Source: Bradyrhizobium japonicum USDA 6 (GTDB taxonomy: Bacteria; Pseudomonadota; Alphaproteobacteria; Rhizobiales; Xanthobacteraceae). Taken from it: DNA of 64,000 nt. Position 1 is the first letter of the stretch, and every line of letters starts with the position of its first letter. The DNA is taken from contig NC_017249.1 in NCBI RefSeq assembly GCF_000284375.1, positions 1,426,001 through 1,490,000 on the forward strand, read 5' to 3'. This document shows positions 1 to 9,099 of the stretch, in pieces. The position numbers and the translations under genes are program-made. A model generated the notes under the pieces. It worked only from the letters and a program-made list of their open reading frames with translations, ran no database searches and had not been told where the DNA came from.

Positions 1-225
1 GTGCAAATGTCTTCGTTGAAAATGCCATCATCCCATCCTCCCCATCATTGGGGTTGCCATCTTGAACAAATCACGAACGACGTTTACAGGTCAATTTGCG
101 AAAGCGCCGCAGCGCATCACGTCCTGGCCAGCAGTTTGTGATTTTCCCTTCGTCCCCGCGCGACTATGTTCCGCTTTCAGTCTAGAACGCAATTCGACAA
201 AAATATTGGTAGGGGGATGATTCGG

Positions 226-705
226 ATGAACCATGTCGTGAAAGCCTGCTCAGCCGCCGCGTTGTTGGTGACGGCGCTGGCGCCCGCGGCCCGGGCGGAT
301 GACTACCAGCTCAGCCACAACCAGCGGATTTCGTGCAGCCGTGGCCTCGCCCCGGGCAAGCTGAATACCGCGACCTGCAAGTCCTACACCTACCTGTTCA
401 ATACCAAGACCTCGGAATATTTCCGCTGCCAGGTCTCGCTGGCGCTGACCCGCGACAACAAGGAAGTCATCAACGTCCAGACCGACGGCGGTTGCACCAA
501 GAAGCCGCGTATCTTCGAGACTGACGGCCACTACGATTTTGATGCGACCGAGACCGAACCGCCGAACACCAACTCGTTCTTCGGCCCCGGCGGCTATTCG
601 GTATGGGCCGCCGACGTCACCGCACAGAAGGTGCGCGGCTGCATCATCATCTCCTCCGGCCTCGGCTCCGACATCTCCAAGTGCCTGGACATGACCTTCC
701 AGTAA
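226..705 (+). CDS. Exported protein of unknown function
   Basis: The predicted protein has 159 residues. An AGGGGG ribosome site at 211-216 lies nine bases before the ATG at 226; an in-frame ATG at 217 would add only three residues. The first 24 residues form a clear Sec signal peptide ending in A-R-A, so the mature protein is periplasmic or secreted. The mature part has six cysteines, which would suit disulfide bonds outside the cytoplasm, and no domain I recognise. It stands alone, followed by an intergenic palindrome. I infer only export; the function is unknown. Confidence 0.75.
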   Translation: MNHVVKACSAAALLVTALAPAARADDYQLSHNQRISCSRGLAPGKLNTATCKSYTYLFNTKTSEYFRCQVSLALTRDNKEVINVQTDGGCTKKPRIFETDGHYDFDATETEPPNTNSFFGPGGYSVWAADVTAQKVRGCIIISSGLGSDISKCLDMTFQ

Positions 706-723
706 GGGCTTGCCCGTGACGGT

Positions 724-852
724 GCGCTCCCTCCCCCGCCTGCGGGGGAGGGTCGGGGAGAGGGTGTCTCCGCAACGGGACACTCCCCTAGAGGAGAAAG
801 CCCTCACCCGGCGCGGAGCGCCGACCTCTCCCGCAAGCGGGAGAGGTGACCG
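724..852. repeat. Intergenic palindromic repeat (CCTCCCCC type)
   Basis: Two nested hairpin-forming stretches lie here: a GC palindrome near 726-752 (ccgcctgcggg core) and another near 826-848 (ctctcccgcaagcgggagag). The same family recurs near 10677-10793. It lies between genes and could fold in RNA after the upstream gene. It overlaps antisense open frames that I regard as spurious. Confidence 0.65.
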
Positions 853-1037
853 AGCCTGACGCGCGAGTGATCGAACCTCACGTAAGTCCCCCGCTGCGCC
901 ACCTCGCCGCACCCGCGGGTTCCCCAAAAATCGAGCCGGGTCAGCCGTTTACCGCAGTCCTGTTGTGACTTTTGGATGGGTTGACCCGCTTCCCCCATCC
1001 GGCCAATTTCCCGGCCGGTTTGGGGAGTACAACAACC

Positions 1038-1985
1038 ATGAAACGGACGATTTTCGGCGCGGCCGCGGCTCTTGCCCTGGCGGCGTCGGCACCTTGCGCG
1101 CATGCGCAATCCTTCATCAACGTGCTGACCGGCGGCACCTCCGGCGTCTACTATCCGCTCGGGGTCGCGATCGGGAAGATCTACGGCGAAAAGATTCCGA
1201 ACGTGAAGACGCAGGTGCAGGCCACCAAGGCGTCGGTCGAGAACCTGATCCTGCTCCAGCAGGGCCGCGGTGAAATCGCGTTCACGCTGGGTGACTCGCT
1301 CAAGGCCGCCTGGGACGGCGAGGAGGAAGCCGGCTTCAAGACCAAGCTCGACAAGCTCAGGACCATCGGCGCGATCTATCCGAACTACATCCAGATCGTC
1401 GCGACCGCCGAGAGCGGCATCAAGACGCTCGCGGACCTCAAGGGCAAGAGCCTGTCGGTGGGCGCACCGAAGTCGGGCACCGAGCTCAACTCGCGCGCCA
1501 TCCTCGGCGCCGCCGGCATGAGCTACAAGGATCTCGGCAAGGTCGAATATCTGCCGTTCGCCGAATCCGTCGACCTCATGAAGAACCGCCAGCTTGGTGC
1601 GACCCTCCAGTCGGCCGGCCTTGGCGTTGCCTCGCTGAAGGATCTCTCGACCTCGAGCCCGATCACGGTGGTGTCGGTGCCGAAGGAGACCGTCGACAAG
1701 ATCGGCCCGCCCTTCATCTCGGCGATCATTCCGGCCAACACCTACACCGGTCAGGACAAGGACGTTCCGACGGCGGCGGTGGTGAACTATCTCGTGACCA
1801 GCTCCGCGGTGTCGGATGATCTCGCCTATCAGATGACCAAGCTGATCTACGAGTCGCTGCCGGAATTGCAGAATGCCCATGCCGCCGGCAAGGAGATCAA
1901 GCTCGAGACGGCCGCTACCGGCAGCCCGGTTCCGCTGCACCCCGGCGCGATCCGCTATTACAAGGAAAAAGGGCTGATCAAGTAG
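1038..1985 (+). CDS. TAXI family TRAP transporter substrate-binding protein
   Basis: This is a 315-residue periplasmic binding protein. The ATG at 1038 was chosen because it follows a GGGGAG ribosome site at 1022-1027 and begins a standard signal peptide (basic start, Ala/Leu core, cleavage after A-H-A). The mature N-terminus carries the TAXI signature GGTSGVYYPLG, and the middle part (LADLKGKSLSVGAPKSGT) is typical of the family. TAXI proteins deliver small organic acids or related solutes to a TRAP permease; the ligand cannot be read from sequence. The fused permease and DUF1850 protein that complete the transporter follow after an intergenic repeat. Confidence 0.93.
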   Translation: MKRTIFGAAAALALAASAPCAHAQSFINVLTGGTSGVYYPLGVAIGKIYGEKIPNVKTQVQATKASVENLILLQQGRGEIAFTLGDSLKAAWDGEEEAGFKTKLDKLRTIGAIYPNYIQIVATAESGIKTLADLKGKSLSVGAPKSGTELNSRAILGAAGMSYKDLGKVEYLPFAESVDLMKNRQLGATLQSAGLGVASLKDLSTSSPITVVSVPKETVDKIGPPFISAIIPANTYTGQDKDVPTAAVVNYLVTSSAVSDDLAYQMTKLIYESLPELQNAHAAGKEIKLETAATGSPVPLHPGAIRYYKEKGLIK

Positions 1986-2003
1986 TCAGCTTTCGTTGTC
2001 GGA

Positions 2004-2118
2004 CGTCATGGCCGGGCAAAAACGCGAAGCGCGTCTTCGCGCAGATGTCCCGGCCATCCACGTTCTAAGGCTGGGCGAGAAAGTCCGTGGATGCCCGGGA
2101 TAAGCTCGGGCATGACGG
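2004..2118. repeat. Intergenic palindromic repeat (GTCATGGCCGGG type)
   Basis: Inverted arms run from a gtcatggccgggc left end to a gcccgggataagctcgggcatgac right end, with gtggatgcc-type inner sequence. A close relative lies at 9100-9190. It sits between the TRAP binding protein and permease genes, where it could trim or stabilise the upstream mRNA and so allow more binding protein than permease. That role is inference. Confidence 0.7.
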
Positions 2119-2169
2119 TCCGGAGTCGCTGTGCGATGTTAAAAGCGCTGGACGGTTGGGGACATATCG

Positions 2170-4278
2170 ATGTTGCAGGCAGAGGGCTCCGCAGAGCCCA
2201 TCAAGGTTGAGTTCGACAATTTCGAGCATGGCTTTCCGGAAGGATTCGGCCCGGGCCGGTGGGGCACGCTCGCCTACTGGATCGGCATCGCGTTTGCGAC
2301 CTTCCAGCTCTATGTCGCCGCCTTCAACTATCTGCCGAGCCAGGTGGTGCGCGGCGTCCATGTCGGCTTCCTCGTTCTCCTCACCTTCGGCCTGATCGCC
2401 AACTTCACCGCGAAGAGCGATTTCGGGCGTACGCTCGGCTGGGTGATCGGCGCCGCCGGCTTCTTCTGCGGCCTCTATCAATGGATCTTCTATGCCGACC
2501 TGATCGCGCGCGACGGCGATCCGACGCGGCTCGATCTCGCGGTCGGCACGCTGCTCGCGGTGCTGATCTTCGAGGGCACGCGGCGGCTGATGGGCGCGGC
2601 GCTGCCGCTGATGTGCGGCGCGTGTCTTCTCTACTGGTTCTTCGGGCAGTACCTTCCGTCGCCGCTCAACCATCGCGGCTACGATTTCGACCAGATCGTC
2701 ACGCATCTGTCGTTCGGCACCGAAGGCTTTTACGGCGTGCCGATCTACGTCTCGGCGACCTACATCTTCCTGTTCATCCTGTTCGGCTCGTTCCTGGAGC
2801 GCGCCGGCATGATCGAGCTGTTCACCGATGTCTCGCTCGGCCTGTTCGGCCGCACCCGCGGCGGACCTGCCAAGGTCGCGGTGTTCGCCTCGGGCATGAT
2901 GGGCACGATCTCCGGCTCGGGCGTCGCCAACGTCGTCACGGTCGGCCAGTTCACGATTCCGCTGATGATCAAGTTCGGCTATCGCCGCGCGTTTGCGGCA
3001 GGCGTCGAGGCGACGGCCTCGATGGGCGGGCAGATCATGCCGCCGGTGATGGGCGCGGTCGCCTTCATCATGGCGGAGACGCTCGGTGTCCAGTACTCGG
3101 AAATCGTCAAGGCGGCGGCGATCCCCGCCATCCTCTATTTCGCGTCCGCCTTCTGGATGGTGCATCTGGAAGCCGGCAAGCACGGTCTCGTCGGCATGAA
3201 GCGCTCGGAGATCCCGAGCGCGTGGAAGGCGCTGGTGACGCGCTGGTACCTCGTGCTGCCGCTCGCAGCGCTGGTCTACATGCTGTTCGAAGGGTTTACG
3301 CCGCTCTATGCCGGCAGCATGGGCCTTGCGCTGACGGTGACGCTGATCCTCGGCACCGCGATCACGACGGGCGCCTCGTCGATGGTGATCCGCACCATCT
3401 TCTGGATCGGGCTTGCGCTGGTCGTTGCCGCACTATCGCGCGACGGCCTCCAGATCGTGCCGGTCGCGAGCGTCGTCGTCGGCCTGATCGTGATCACGGC
3501 GTTCGTCCGTGGTGGGTTCAAGGCCTTGCGCGAGTGCCGCGATGCGCTCGCCGAAAGCGCCAAATCCGCGATCACCGTCGGCATGGCCTGCGCCATCGTC
3601 GGCGTCATCATCGGCATGATGTCGCAGACCGGCGTCGGCACCATTTTTGGCAGCTGGGTGATCGGGCTCGGCGAGAAGAGCCTGTTCCTGGCGCTGATCA
3701 TGACCATGCTGCTGTCGATCCTGCTCGGCACGGGCATTCCGACCATCCCGACCTACATCATCACCGCCGCGCTCGCCGCACCCGCGCTGGCAAAGCTCGG
3801 CGTACCCTTGATCGCGAGCCACATGTTCGCGTTCTACTACGGCATCATGGCCGATCTCTCGCCGCCGGTGGCACTCGCCGCACTGGCGGCGGCGCCGATC
3901 GCGAAGGAGAACCCGGACAAGATCGGCTGGGAGGCGATGCGCATCGCGCTCGCCGGCTACGTCATCCCCTTCATCTTCGTCTATTCGCCGGCGCTGATGC
4001 TCCAGGCGGGCGATCCCATGGCGGCCAAGCTCGGCTTCTACGGCGCGGTGGCGCTCGCGACCTTGAAAGCGCTGGTGGCGATCGCTCTGTTCGGCATGGT
4101 CGCGATCGGCTTCCTGTTCACGCGGCTGACTTTGATCGAGCGCGTGGTCGCGCTCGGCGCCGCGATGTGCCTGCTCGGCGATTTCGCCTTCAGCGACACC
4201 GCAGGCTTCGTACTCTCGGCGGCCCTCGTGCTGTGGCAATGGCGGCAGCGTCCGCCGGCCGTCGTCGAAGCGGCGTGA
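2170..4278 (+). CDS. TRAP transporter fused permease (DctQM-type, TAXI class)
   Basis: The 702-residue polytopic inner-membrane protein fuses the small four-helix (DctQ) and large (DctM) TRAP subunits, as usual for TAXI systems. The DctM part shows the conserved GMMGTISGSGVANVVTVGQFTIPLM stretch and the second half shows LLGTGIPTIPTYIITAALAAPAL, both hallmark segments of the family. About 17-20 hydrophobic segments are visible. Transport is driven by an ion gradient, not ATP. It should work with the binding protein at 1038-1985. The stop codon overlaps the GTG start of the next gene (GTGA), so the two are translationally coupled. Confidence 0.93.
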   Translation: MLQAEGSAEPIKVEFDNFEHGFPEGFGPGRWGTLAYWIGIAFATFQLYVAAFNYLPSQVVRGVHVGFLVLLTFGLIANFTAKSDFGRTLGWVIGAAGFFCGLYQWIFYADLIARDGDPTRLDLAVGTLLAVLIFEGTRRLMGAALPLMCGACLLYWFFGQYLPSPLNHRGYDFDQIVTHLSFGTEGFYGVPIYVSATYIFLFILFGSFLERAGMIELFTDVSLGLFGRTRGGPAKVAVFASGMMGTISGSGVANVVTVGQFTIPLMIKFGYRRAFAAGVEATASMGGQIMPPVMGAVAFIMAETLGVQYSEIVKAAAIPAILYFASAFWMVHLEAGKHGLVGMKRSEIPSAWKALVTRWYLVLPLAALVYMLFEGFTPLYAGSMGLALTVTLILGTAITTGASSMVIRTIFWIGLALVVAALSRDGLQIVPVASVVVGLIVITAFVRGGFKALRECRDALAESAKSAITVGMACAIVGVIIGMMSQTGVGTIFGSWVIGLGEKSLFLALIMTMLLSILLGTGIPTIPTYIITAALAAPALAKLGVPLIASHMFAFYYGIMADLSPPVALAALAAAPIAKENPDKIGWEAMRIALAGYVIPFIFVYSPALMLQAGDPMAAKLGFYGAVALATLKALVAIALFGMVAIGFLFTRLTLIERVVALGAAMCLLGDFAFSDTAGFVLSAALVLWQWRQRPPAVVEAA

Positions 4279-4652
4279 GCCTCTGTTTCGCAACAGCGGC
4301 TGGCGTGAAAGCGCTGGCGCTTTCCGCCTTCACGCTGGTGTGGACGCATTCGATCGCGAAGGTCGACTGGCAGGAGGACTGGCGCGTGACGCCTGCCGGC
4401 CTCGAGCTGGTGCAGGCCCGCGTCAAAGGCACCGGCCCCGGCATGGAGCCGCCGCCCGAGGCGCGGCTCGTCGACGGCTGGTTTCAGTGGAAGCCGCGGC
4501 GCGCACCGATGCCGGAGGTCGTGCTCGGCAATTCGGGTGCGGCCGGGGAGTGGCGGCTGTGCCATGATGGAAGGTGCCGGACGTTGTCGGAGATTGTCGG
4601 GCATTCGATCGGTGCTAACGTCACGACGATGAAGATTTGCAGCGATCCGTAG
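4275..4652 (+). CDS. DUF1850 protein of the TAXI-TRAP operon
   Basis: The 125-residue product starts at a GTG that overlaps the permease stop codon by three bases. The pattern FTLVWTHSIAKVDWQEDW near the N-terminus, GSGMEPP-like (GTGPGMEPP) and EWRLC are typical of DUF1850, a small family found almost only beside TAXI-type TRAP genes. It has an N-terminal hydrophobic stretch that may act as a signal or anchor. Its role in transport is not known; coupling to the permease argues for a stoichiometric accessory subunit. Confidence 0.82.
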   Translation: MSLCFATAAGVKALALSAFTLVWTHSIAKVDWQEDWRVTPAGLELVQARVKGTGPGMEPPPEARLVDGWFQWKPRRAPMPEVVLGNSGAAGEWRLCHDGRCRTLSEIVGHSIGANVTTMKICSDP

Positions 4653-4718
4653 CCCGGATGGAGCGAAGCGTAATCCGGGAACAGTCGCCCCGGATTACGC
4701 TGCGCTCCATCCGGCTAC
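4653..4718. repeat. Short perfect-armed intergenic palindrome
   Basis: The left arm gcccggatggagcgaagcg (from 4653) and the right arm cgctgcgctccatccggct (to 4718) enclose taatccggga and cccggatta, giving a long near-perfect hairpin. It lies directly between the DUF1850 stop and the dehydrogenase ribosome site, so it may separate these two transcripts. Confidence 0.8.
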
Positions 4719-4741
4719 AAGAACAGCAAGGGAGACACGCG

Positions 4742-5548
4742 ATGGATCGGCTCAAGGGCAAGGTTGCGATGGTGGTGGGCGCCGGCTCGATCGGGCCCGG
4801 CTGGGGCAACGGCAAGGCGACCGCGGTGACCTTTGCGCGCGAGGGCGCGCAGGTGTTTTGCGTCGACCGCAACGGTGCTGCAGCCGAGGAGACCGCGAAG
4901 ATCATCACGGGTGAGGGCGGCAAAGCGACTGCCTTCACCGCGGACGTCTCGCGCGCGAGCGAGATTGAGTCGATGGTGGAAGCGTGCCTGAAGGCCTATG
5001 GCCGCATCGATGTGCTCGACAACAATGTCGGCATCGCCGAGATGGGCAGCGTGGTCGAGGTCGCCGAGGAGAGCTGGGACCGCGTCTTCAACGTCAACCT
5101 CAAGAGTGCCTATCTCGCCATGAAGCACGTCGTCCCCGTGATGGTGAAGCAGGGCGGCGGCTCGATCATCAACATCTCTTCGATCGCCTCGATCCGGCAT
5201 GTCGGGATTTCCTATGTCAGCTACAACGCCAGCAAGGCCGCGATGAACCAGCTGACGCGCTCCACTGCGATCGAGTTCGCGAAGAACCATGTGCGGGTGA
5301 ATGCAATCCTGCCCGGCCTGATGAAGACGCCGATGGTGGAGCATTCCGCGGGTCTCGCGAATAGCTACGCCAAGGGCGACGTCGAGGCGATGTGGCGCGC
5401 CCGCGATGCGCAGGTGCCGATGGGGCACATGGGCGAAGCCTGGGACGTCGCCAATGCCGCGCTGTTCCTGGCGTCGGACGAGTCGAAATATGTGACGGGG
5501 ATCGAGCTCGTGGTTGACGGCGGGATCACGTGCAAGGCGGGGGCTTAA
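4742..5548 (+). CDS. Short-chain dehydrogenase/reductase (SDR)
   Basis: The product is a 268-residue NAD(P)-dependent oxidoreductase of the classical SDR type. ATG 4742 follows a GGGAG ribosome site. The nucleotide-binding glycine motif is GAGSIGPGWGNG (residues 13-24), a longer loop than the usual TGxxxGIG. The NNVG motif (94-97), serines of ISSIAS (146-149 region), and the catalytic Tyr161-x-x-x-Lys165 (YNASK) are present, and the C-terminus ends in the usual ELVVDGGITC. The acidic D42 after the second strand favours NAD. The substrate is not evident. Confidence 0.92.
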   Translation: MDRLKGKVAMVVGAGSIGPGWGNGKATAVTFAREGAQVFCVDRNGAAAEETAKIITGEGGKATAFTADVSRASEIESMVEACLKAYGRIDVLDNNVGIAEMGSVVEVAEESWDRVFNVNLKSAYLAMKHVVPVMVKQGGGSIINISSIASIRHVGISYVSYNASKAAMNQLTRSTAIEFAKNHVRVNAILPGLMKTPMVEHSAGLANSYAKGDVEAMWRARDAQVPMGHMGEAWDVANAALFLASDESKYVTGIELVVDGGITCKAGA

Positions 5549-5569
5549 GCCGCCTCAATCTCCGCTGGC

Positions 5570-5713
5570 GTCCCGGGGCGCGCGTAGCGCGAACCCGGGA
5601 CCCATAACCACAGGACAGAGTTGTTTTGCTAAGTTGTAACTCCGAGTCTTCGTAACCACGCCGGCCTGTGGTTATGGGTCCCGGATCTGCGCTGCGCTTG
5701 TCCGGGACGACAG
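5570..5713. repeat. Composite intergenic palindrome
   Basis: An inverted repeat has arms at about 5594-5613 (cccgggacccataaccacag) and 5665-5684 (ctgtggttatgggtcccgg). It is followed by cggatctgcgctgcgcttgtccgggacga, an element that recurs at 6545-6583 and, in part, at 29908-30050. It lies between converging genes and may stop transcription from either side. Confidence 0.75.
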
Positions 5714-5719
5714 CGGTGA

Positions 5720-6490
5720 CTACTGCGCCAGCGCCAAAATCCCGCCGGCGAACGAATGCCACGCCGCACTCTCGCTGATCGGCCAGTTCAGCACCTTCAC
5801 CGCCAGCAGCGCGAGCGTGCCGTAAATGTAGACGGGATGCACGCGGCCATCGGTGCGCCAGTCGCGCACCATGGCGACGACGAGCAGGAGCGAAGCGACC
5901 ACGGCCGGGGCGATCGTGACGGGCACCGGCGGCGGGCCGGGCGGCCCGGGAGGCGCGAGGAAGGTAATGAACCAGCGCGCGACCGCGGCGTCGAGGATCG
6001 AGACCGCGGCAAGCAGCATCAGGCGCTTGTGAATCTCGGGCTTTCGCGTGTTGACGATCGCGAGCACGAACACCACCGCGAAGAACGCGATGCCGCTCAT
6101 CGGCACGATCGAGAAGCCGATGCCGGCATCCTTCTGCCCAAGTGCGGCGGCGTGCTGCATCACATGCACCGAGGCAAGGAAGCCGAAGATCGTCATCGCG
6201 GTCGCAAGCGACACGCCGGCAATCCCGAGCGCGCGGTGATTGACCACGCGGCCCGACGCCGCGAGCCAGGTCTGGATCACGAAATAGAGAGACCAGGTGA
6301 AGAACAACAGCCCGTGAAAATGAATCACCGGGCTCGCGGAAAACGTCCGCTGTGCGAGCGGCACGAAATAGGTCGGTGCGAAGCCCAGAAACGCGGTGGC
6401 CGCACAGGCCAGCGCCATATTGGGATAAAAATATCGTGCAGGCGACGCATCACGCGCGCGTACACGACGGTCGTCGATCAAGGTCGTCAT
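5720..6490 (-). CDS. Multi-pass membrane protein of unknown function
   Basis: The 256-residue protein has about seven hydrophobic segments, a histidine pair in the third (PVIHFHGLLFFTWSLYF), further histidines later (VNHRALG, SVHVMQHAA) and a proline/glycine-rich loop (PPGPPGPPPVP) between helices five and six. Histidines in or near helices could bind metal or haem, but I do not recognise the family with certainty; it somewhat resembles DUF2306-like membrane proteins. The open frame extends upstream, but only from the ATG at 6490 does the composition become protein-like. Confidence 0.75.
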   Translation of the reverse strand: MTTLIDDRRVRARDASPARYFYPNMALACAATAFLGFAPTYFVPLAQRTFSASPVIHFHGLLFFTWSLYFVIQTWLAASGRVVNHRALGIAGVSLATAMTIFGFLASVHVMQHAAALGQKDAGIGFSIVPMSGIAFFAVVFVLAIVNTRKPEIHKRLMLLAAVSILDAAVARWFITFLAPPGPPGPPPVPVTIAPAVVASLLLVVAMVRDWRTDGRVHPVYIYGTLALLAVKVLNWPISESAAWHSFAGGILALAQ

Positions 6491-6544
6491 CTGGAATGAG
6501 TCTGGAGAGGCGGTGTTTGGTTCAACGCAGACCGCCCCTCCAAC

Positions 6545-6583
6545 GTCGTCCCGGATCTGCGCTTCGCTTGTCCGGGACGACAG
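6545..6583. repeat. Short palindromic repeat
   Basis: The sequence gtcccggatctgcgcttcgcttgtccgggac folds on itself and nearly matches the element ending the repeat at 5570-5713. It separates two genes transcribed in the same (minus) direction. Confidence 0.7.
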
Positions 6584-6597
6584 CGGTGTTTGCGGAT

Positions 6598-8175
6598 CTA
6601 TCCCCCCGCGCTCAATTCTGCGCGATCGAGCTCTTCCTCGATCCGGTGAAACGCGTCGTCGCCGATCACCTCGGTGGCGCGGAGGTCGAAGATCGACTTG
6701 CGCGCGGCCTCGATGGCGCGGCGTCGCAGGGGATCGGCGGGCAACTCGCCGTTGGCGATGCCGCCGTGCGGATCGTCGTCGGCCTGCATCAGGATGGCGC
6801 GGTATTCGAGCCGCAGGATTTCCGCTTCCTCCGACGGATCGTCCTCGATCGCATCGAGCGCGGCGCGATAGGCGATTGCGCGGGCGCGCGCGACCTCGAT
6901 ACCGACGGGATCGTCGTCCTTGAGGCCGAAGGCGAGGATCAGCGGCCGCAGCGTCAGGCCCTGGATGACCAGCGAGCCTAACACCACCGCAAAGGCGATG
7001 AAGACGATGAAGTCGCGGTAGGGGAAGTTTTCCGGCAAGGCGAAGGCGGTGGCGAGCGTGACGAGACCGCGCATGCCGCACCAGGAGATGATGAGGCCGC
7101 GCTTCGGCGAGGCAACCTGCTTGGGATCCTTCGGGTGATAGAGCCCGTGCGCGATCAGGACGCGCAGCGTCGTGCGGTAGAACGTGATCCAGGCGAGCCG
7201 CACCAGCACCACCGTGAGCAGGATCCAGGCGGCAGCCACGCAATATTCCCAGCGGACCTCCGCGTCCAACCGCGTCCAGATCGGCCGCATCTGCATGCCG
7301 ATCAGCATGAAGGCGAGCACGTTGAGCACGAACACCATCGTTTCCCAGACCGCATAGGACGGTACCCGCAACCGCGCCGGCATGCGCGCCCCCGCCGTGC
7401 GCGCGACGGTGATGGCGTAGACGACGATGGTGAGGATGCCGGAGAGGCCGAGATGCTCGGCTGCGATCCAGACCATGAAGGTGGTGGCGAACTGCACGAT
7501 GATCGCGCTCGGCGCTTCCTTCACGCGTTCCAGGAACAGCGGGATGATGCGCCCGGCCAAAAGACCGGCGAGGACGCTGCCGACCAGTCCGAGTGCAATC
7601 GTCGGCGCGACCTCGCTCCATTTCAGATGCTCCATGACGACAGCGCCGACCGCGATGCGATAGATCAGAAGCGCGCTGGCGTCGTTGAGCAGGCTCTCGC
7701 CTTCCAGGACCTTCACCATGCGATAGGGCAGCTTGACCTGGCTCAGGATTGCAACCGCTGCCGCGGCATCCGGCGGGGCCACGATGGCGCCGAGCGCAAT
7801 GGCGGCGGCCCAGGGCATGTCAGGCATCAGCCGGTGCGCGACGAAGGCCACGCCGACCGTGGTCAGGCCGACCGCGGCGACCACCAGGGTCGAGACCGGA
7901 ACCCAGTTGTTGCGGAGATCTCGCAGCGAGGTGTCGAAGGCGGCATCCATCAGCACCGGTGCGACAAAAAGTGCCAAGGCCAGGTCGGGTTCGAGCGTCC
8001 AGGAAGGGCTGTTCGGCACGAAGGCGATCAGCGCGCCGCCGATGGCGAGAAAGGTCGGGTAGGGGACCTTGATCCGCCGCGCCAGCGCCGATAATGCAAC
8101 GGCGCCGAGCAGAAGCACGATGATCCATTCGAATGTCGACACGTTGATCCCCGGAACCGATTTTGGCTGTGCCAC
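6598..8175 (-). CDS. CPA1-family Na+/H+ antiporter
   Basis: This 525-residue inner-membrane protein has about 12 hydrophobic segments followed by a charged cytoplasmic tail of roughly 110 residues. Family features include FVAPVLMDAAFDTSLRDL, the GAIVAPPDAAAAVAIL segment that contains the ion-binding aspartate, and EGESLLNDASALL. Here the usual T-D-P motif reads P-P-D-A. Such proteins exchange cytoplasmic Na+ or K+ for H+ and serve pH and salt homeostasis. The gene is divergent from the TPR gene at 8318, with a 12-bp tandem repeat in the shared intergenic region. Confidence 0.92.
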   Translation of the reverse strand: MAQPKSVPGINVSTFEWIIVLLLGAVALSALARRIKVPYPTFLAIGGALIAFVPNSPSWTLEPDLALALFVAPVLMDAAFDTSLRDLRNNWVPVSTLVVAAVGLTTVGVAFVAHRLMPDMPWAAAIALGAIVAPPDAAAAVAILSQVKLPYRMVKVLEGESLLNDASALLIYRIAVGAVVMEHLKWSEVAPTIALGLVGSVLAGLLAGRIIPLFLERVKEAPSAIIVQFATTFMVWIAAEHLGLSGILTIVVYAITVARTAGARMPARLRVPSYAVWETMVFVLNVLAFMLIGMQMRPIWTRLDAEVRWEYCVAAAWILLTVVLVRLAWITFYRTTLRVLIAHGLYHPKDPKQVASPKRGLIISWCGMRGLVTLATAFALPENFPYRDFIVFIAFAVVLGSLVIQGLTLRPLILAFGLKDDDPVGIEVARARAIAYRAALDAIEDDPSEEAEILRLEYRAILMQADDDPHGGIANGELPADPLRRRAIEAARKSIFDLRATEVIGDDAFHRIEEELDRAELSAGG

Positions 8176-8232
8176 AAGCTAGCACCAATCCGGCCGTATG
8201 ATGGATAGTGCGCCCTCAAGGCAAGGCTCCAG

Positions 8233-8299
8233 CCAAGACCCAAGCCAAGATCCAGGCCAAGATCCAGGCCAAGATCCAGGCCAAGATTCAAGCCAAGAC
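8233..8299. repeat. 12-bp tandem repeat between divergent genes
   Basis: About 5.6 copies of ccaagatccagg lie head to tail (units from 8233, 8245, 8257, 8269, 8281 and a partial at 8293). The three central copies are identical and the outer ones differ by one or two bases. The array ends 18 bases before the ATG at 8318. It could be read through in open frames on both strands, but upstream of the signal peptide this makes no protein sense, so I treat it as a non-coding promoter-region minisatellite. Confidence 0.85.
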
Positions 8300-8317
8300 T
8301 TTTCGACTGCAGCAAGC

Positions 8318-9082
8318 ATGCGTTCTCAAAATCTCATTCGATTGTCCGGTGCGGTGGCGCTCTGTGCGCTTTCGCTCGGGGCGGCCCATGCCGCGACCGG
8401 CGGCGAGCCCGCCGCCGTCGTGCAGGTCGATGTCGCGCCGTGCCTCGCTGCTGCTGCCGCCGACGACATGGACAAGGCCGGTTCCGCCTGCGCTTCCGTC
8501 ATCGACAACGAGAAGACGGCCAAGGCGGACCTGGTCAAGGCGCTGATCGCGCGCGGCGCGTTTTATGCGCGGCATGACCAGGTCGACCGTGCGATCGCGG
8601 ACGACAGCCGCGCGCTTCAGCTCGATCCGACCCTGGCCGATCTCTTCAACGCCCGCGGCGAGCTCTGGCTGAAGAAGGGCGACAAGCCGAAGGCGGTGCA
8701 GGATTTCGGCGCCGCGCTGAAGATCGATCCGAACCACGAGAAGGCCAGGGCCAATCACAAGGCGATGGCGCGCGAGCTCGAGCGGATCGGCGCGCAGATG
8801 GCGGTCGCCGGCAAGCCCAGCTTCAATTGCAGGAGTGCGGCTCGCGCCGTCGAGAAGGCGATCTGCGCCAACCGCGAACTCGCCGATCTCGACCGGGAGA
8901 TATTTGCATCGAATGCCCGCGTGATCCGGGAGGCACGCAATCCGGCGGAAGCCAAGGCGCTTCAGCGCGAGCAGGACGAGTTCATCGCGCGCCGCAATGC
9001 CGGATTTGGCCGGCCGGGCTATGATCTGAAGAAGGCGATGCAGGAGCGGCTGCAGCGGATCAACGGGGTGGACGGGTATTGA
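8318..9082 (+). CDS. Exported TPR protein with C-terminal LprI-like (DUF1311) domain
   Basis: The 254-residue product starts at ATG 8318, where a signal peptide ending A-H-A begins; an open frame reaches back to 8198 but encodes only repeat-derived residues. Residues about 75-150 hold two tetratricopeptide repeats, and the last 80 residues carry the LprI-like pattern (SFNC, AICANRELADLDREI, RNAGFGRPGYDL) with two cysteines. LprI-like domains of other bacteria inhibit lysozyme; TPRs bind protein partners. The next gene encodes a longer paralogue with the same C-terminal domain. Confidence 0.85.
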   Translation: MRSQNLIRLSGAVALCALSLGAAHAATGGEPAAVVQVDVAPCLAAAAADDMDKAGSACASVIDNEKTAKADLVKALIARGAFYARHDQVDRAIADDSRALQLDPTLADLFNARGELWLKKGDKPKAVQDFGAALKIDPNHEKARANHKAMARELERIGAQMAVAGKPSFNCRSAARAVEKAICANRELADLDREIFASNARVIREARNPAEAKALQREQDEFIARRNAGFGRPGYDLKKAMQERLQRINGVDGY

Positions 9083-9099
9083 GGTTCTTCGCCTCATGA

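Noticed and set aside
250..1940. Long minus-strand open frames opposite the exported protein and the TRAP binding protein
   Set aside because: They are Arg/His/Gly-rich shadow frames of high-GC genes, with no ribosome sites and no protein families.
6491..7621. N-terminal extension of the membrane protein frame at 5720
   Set aside because: It is antisense to the antiporter gene and Arg/Pro-rich; the real protein begins at 6490.
8198..8317. Coding of the 12-bp repeat as an SQDPGQDP-type N-terminus of the TPR protein
   Set aside because: A signal peptide begins only at 8318, and residues upstream of it would block export.
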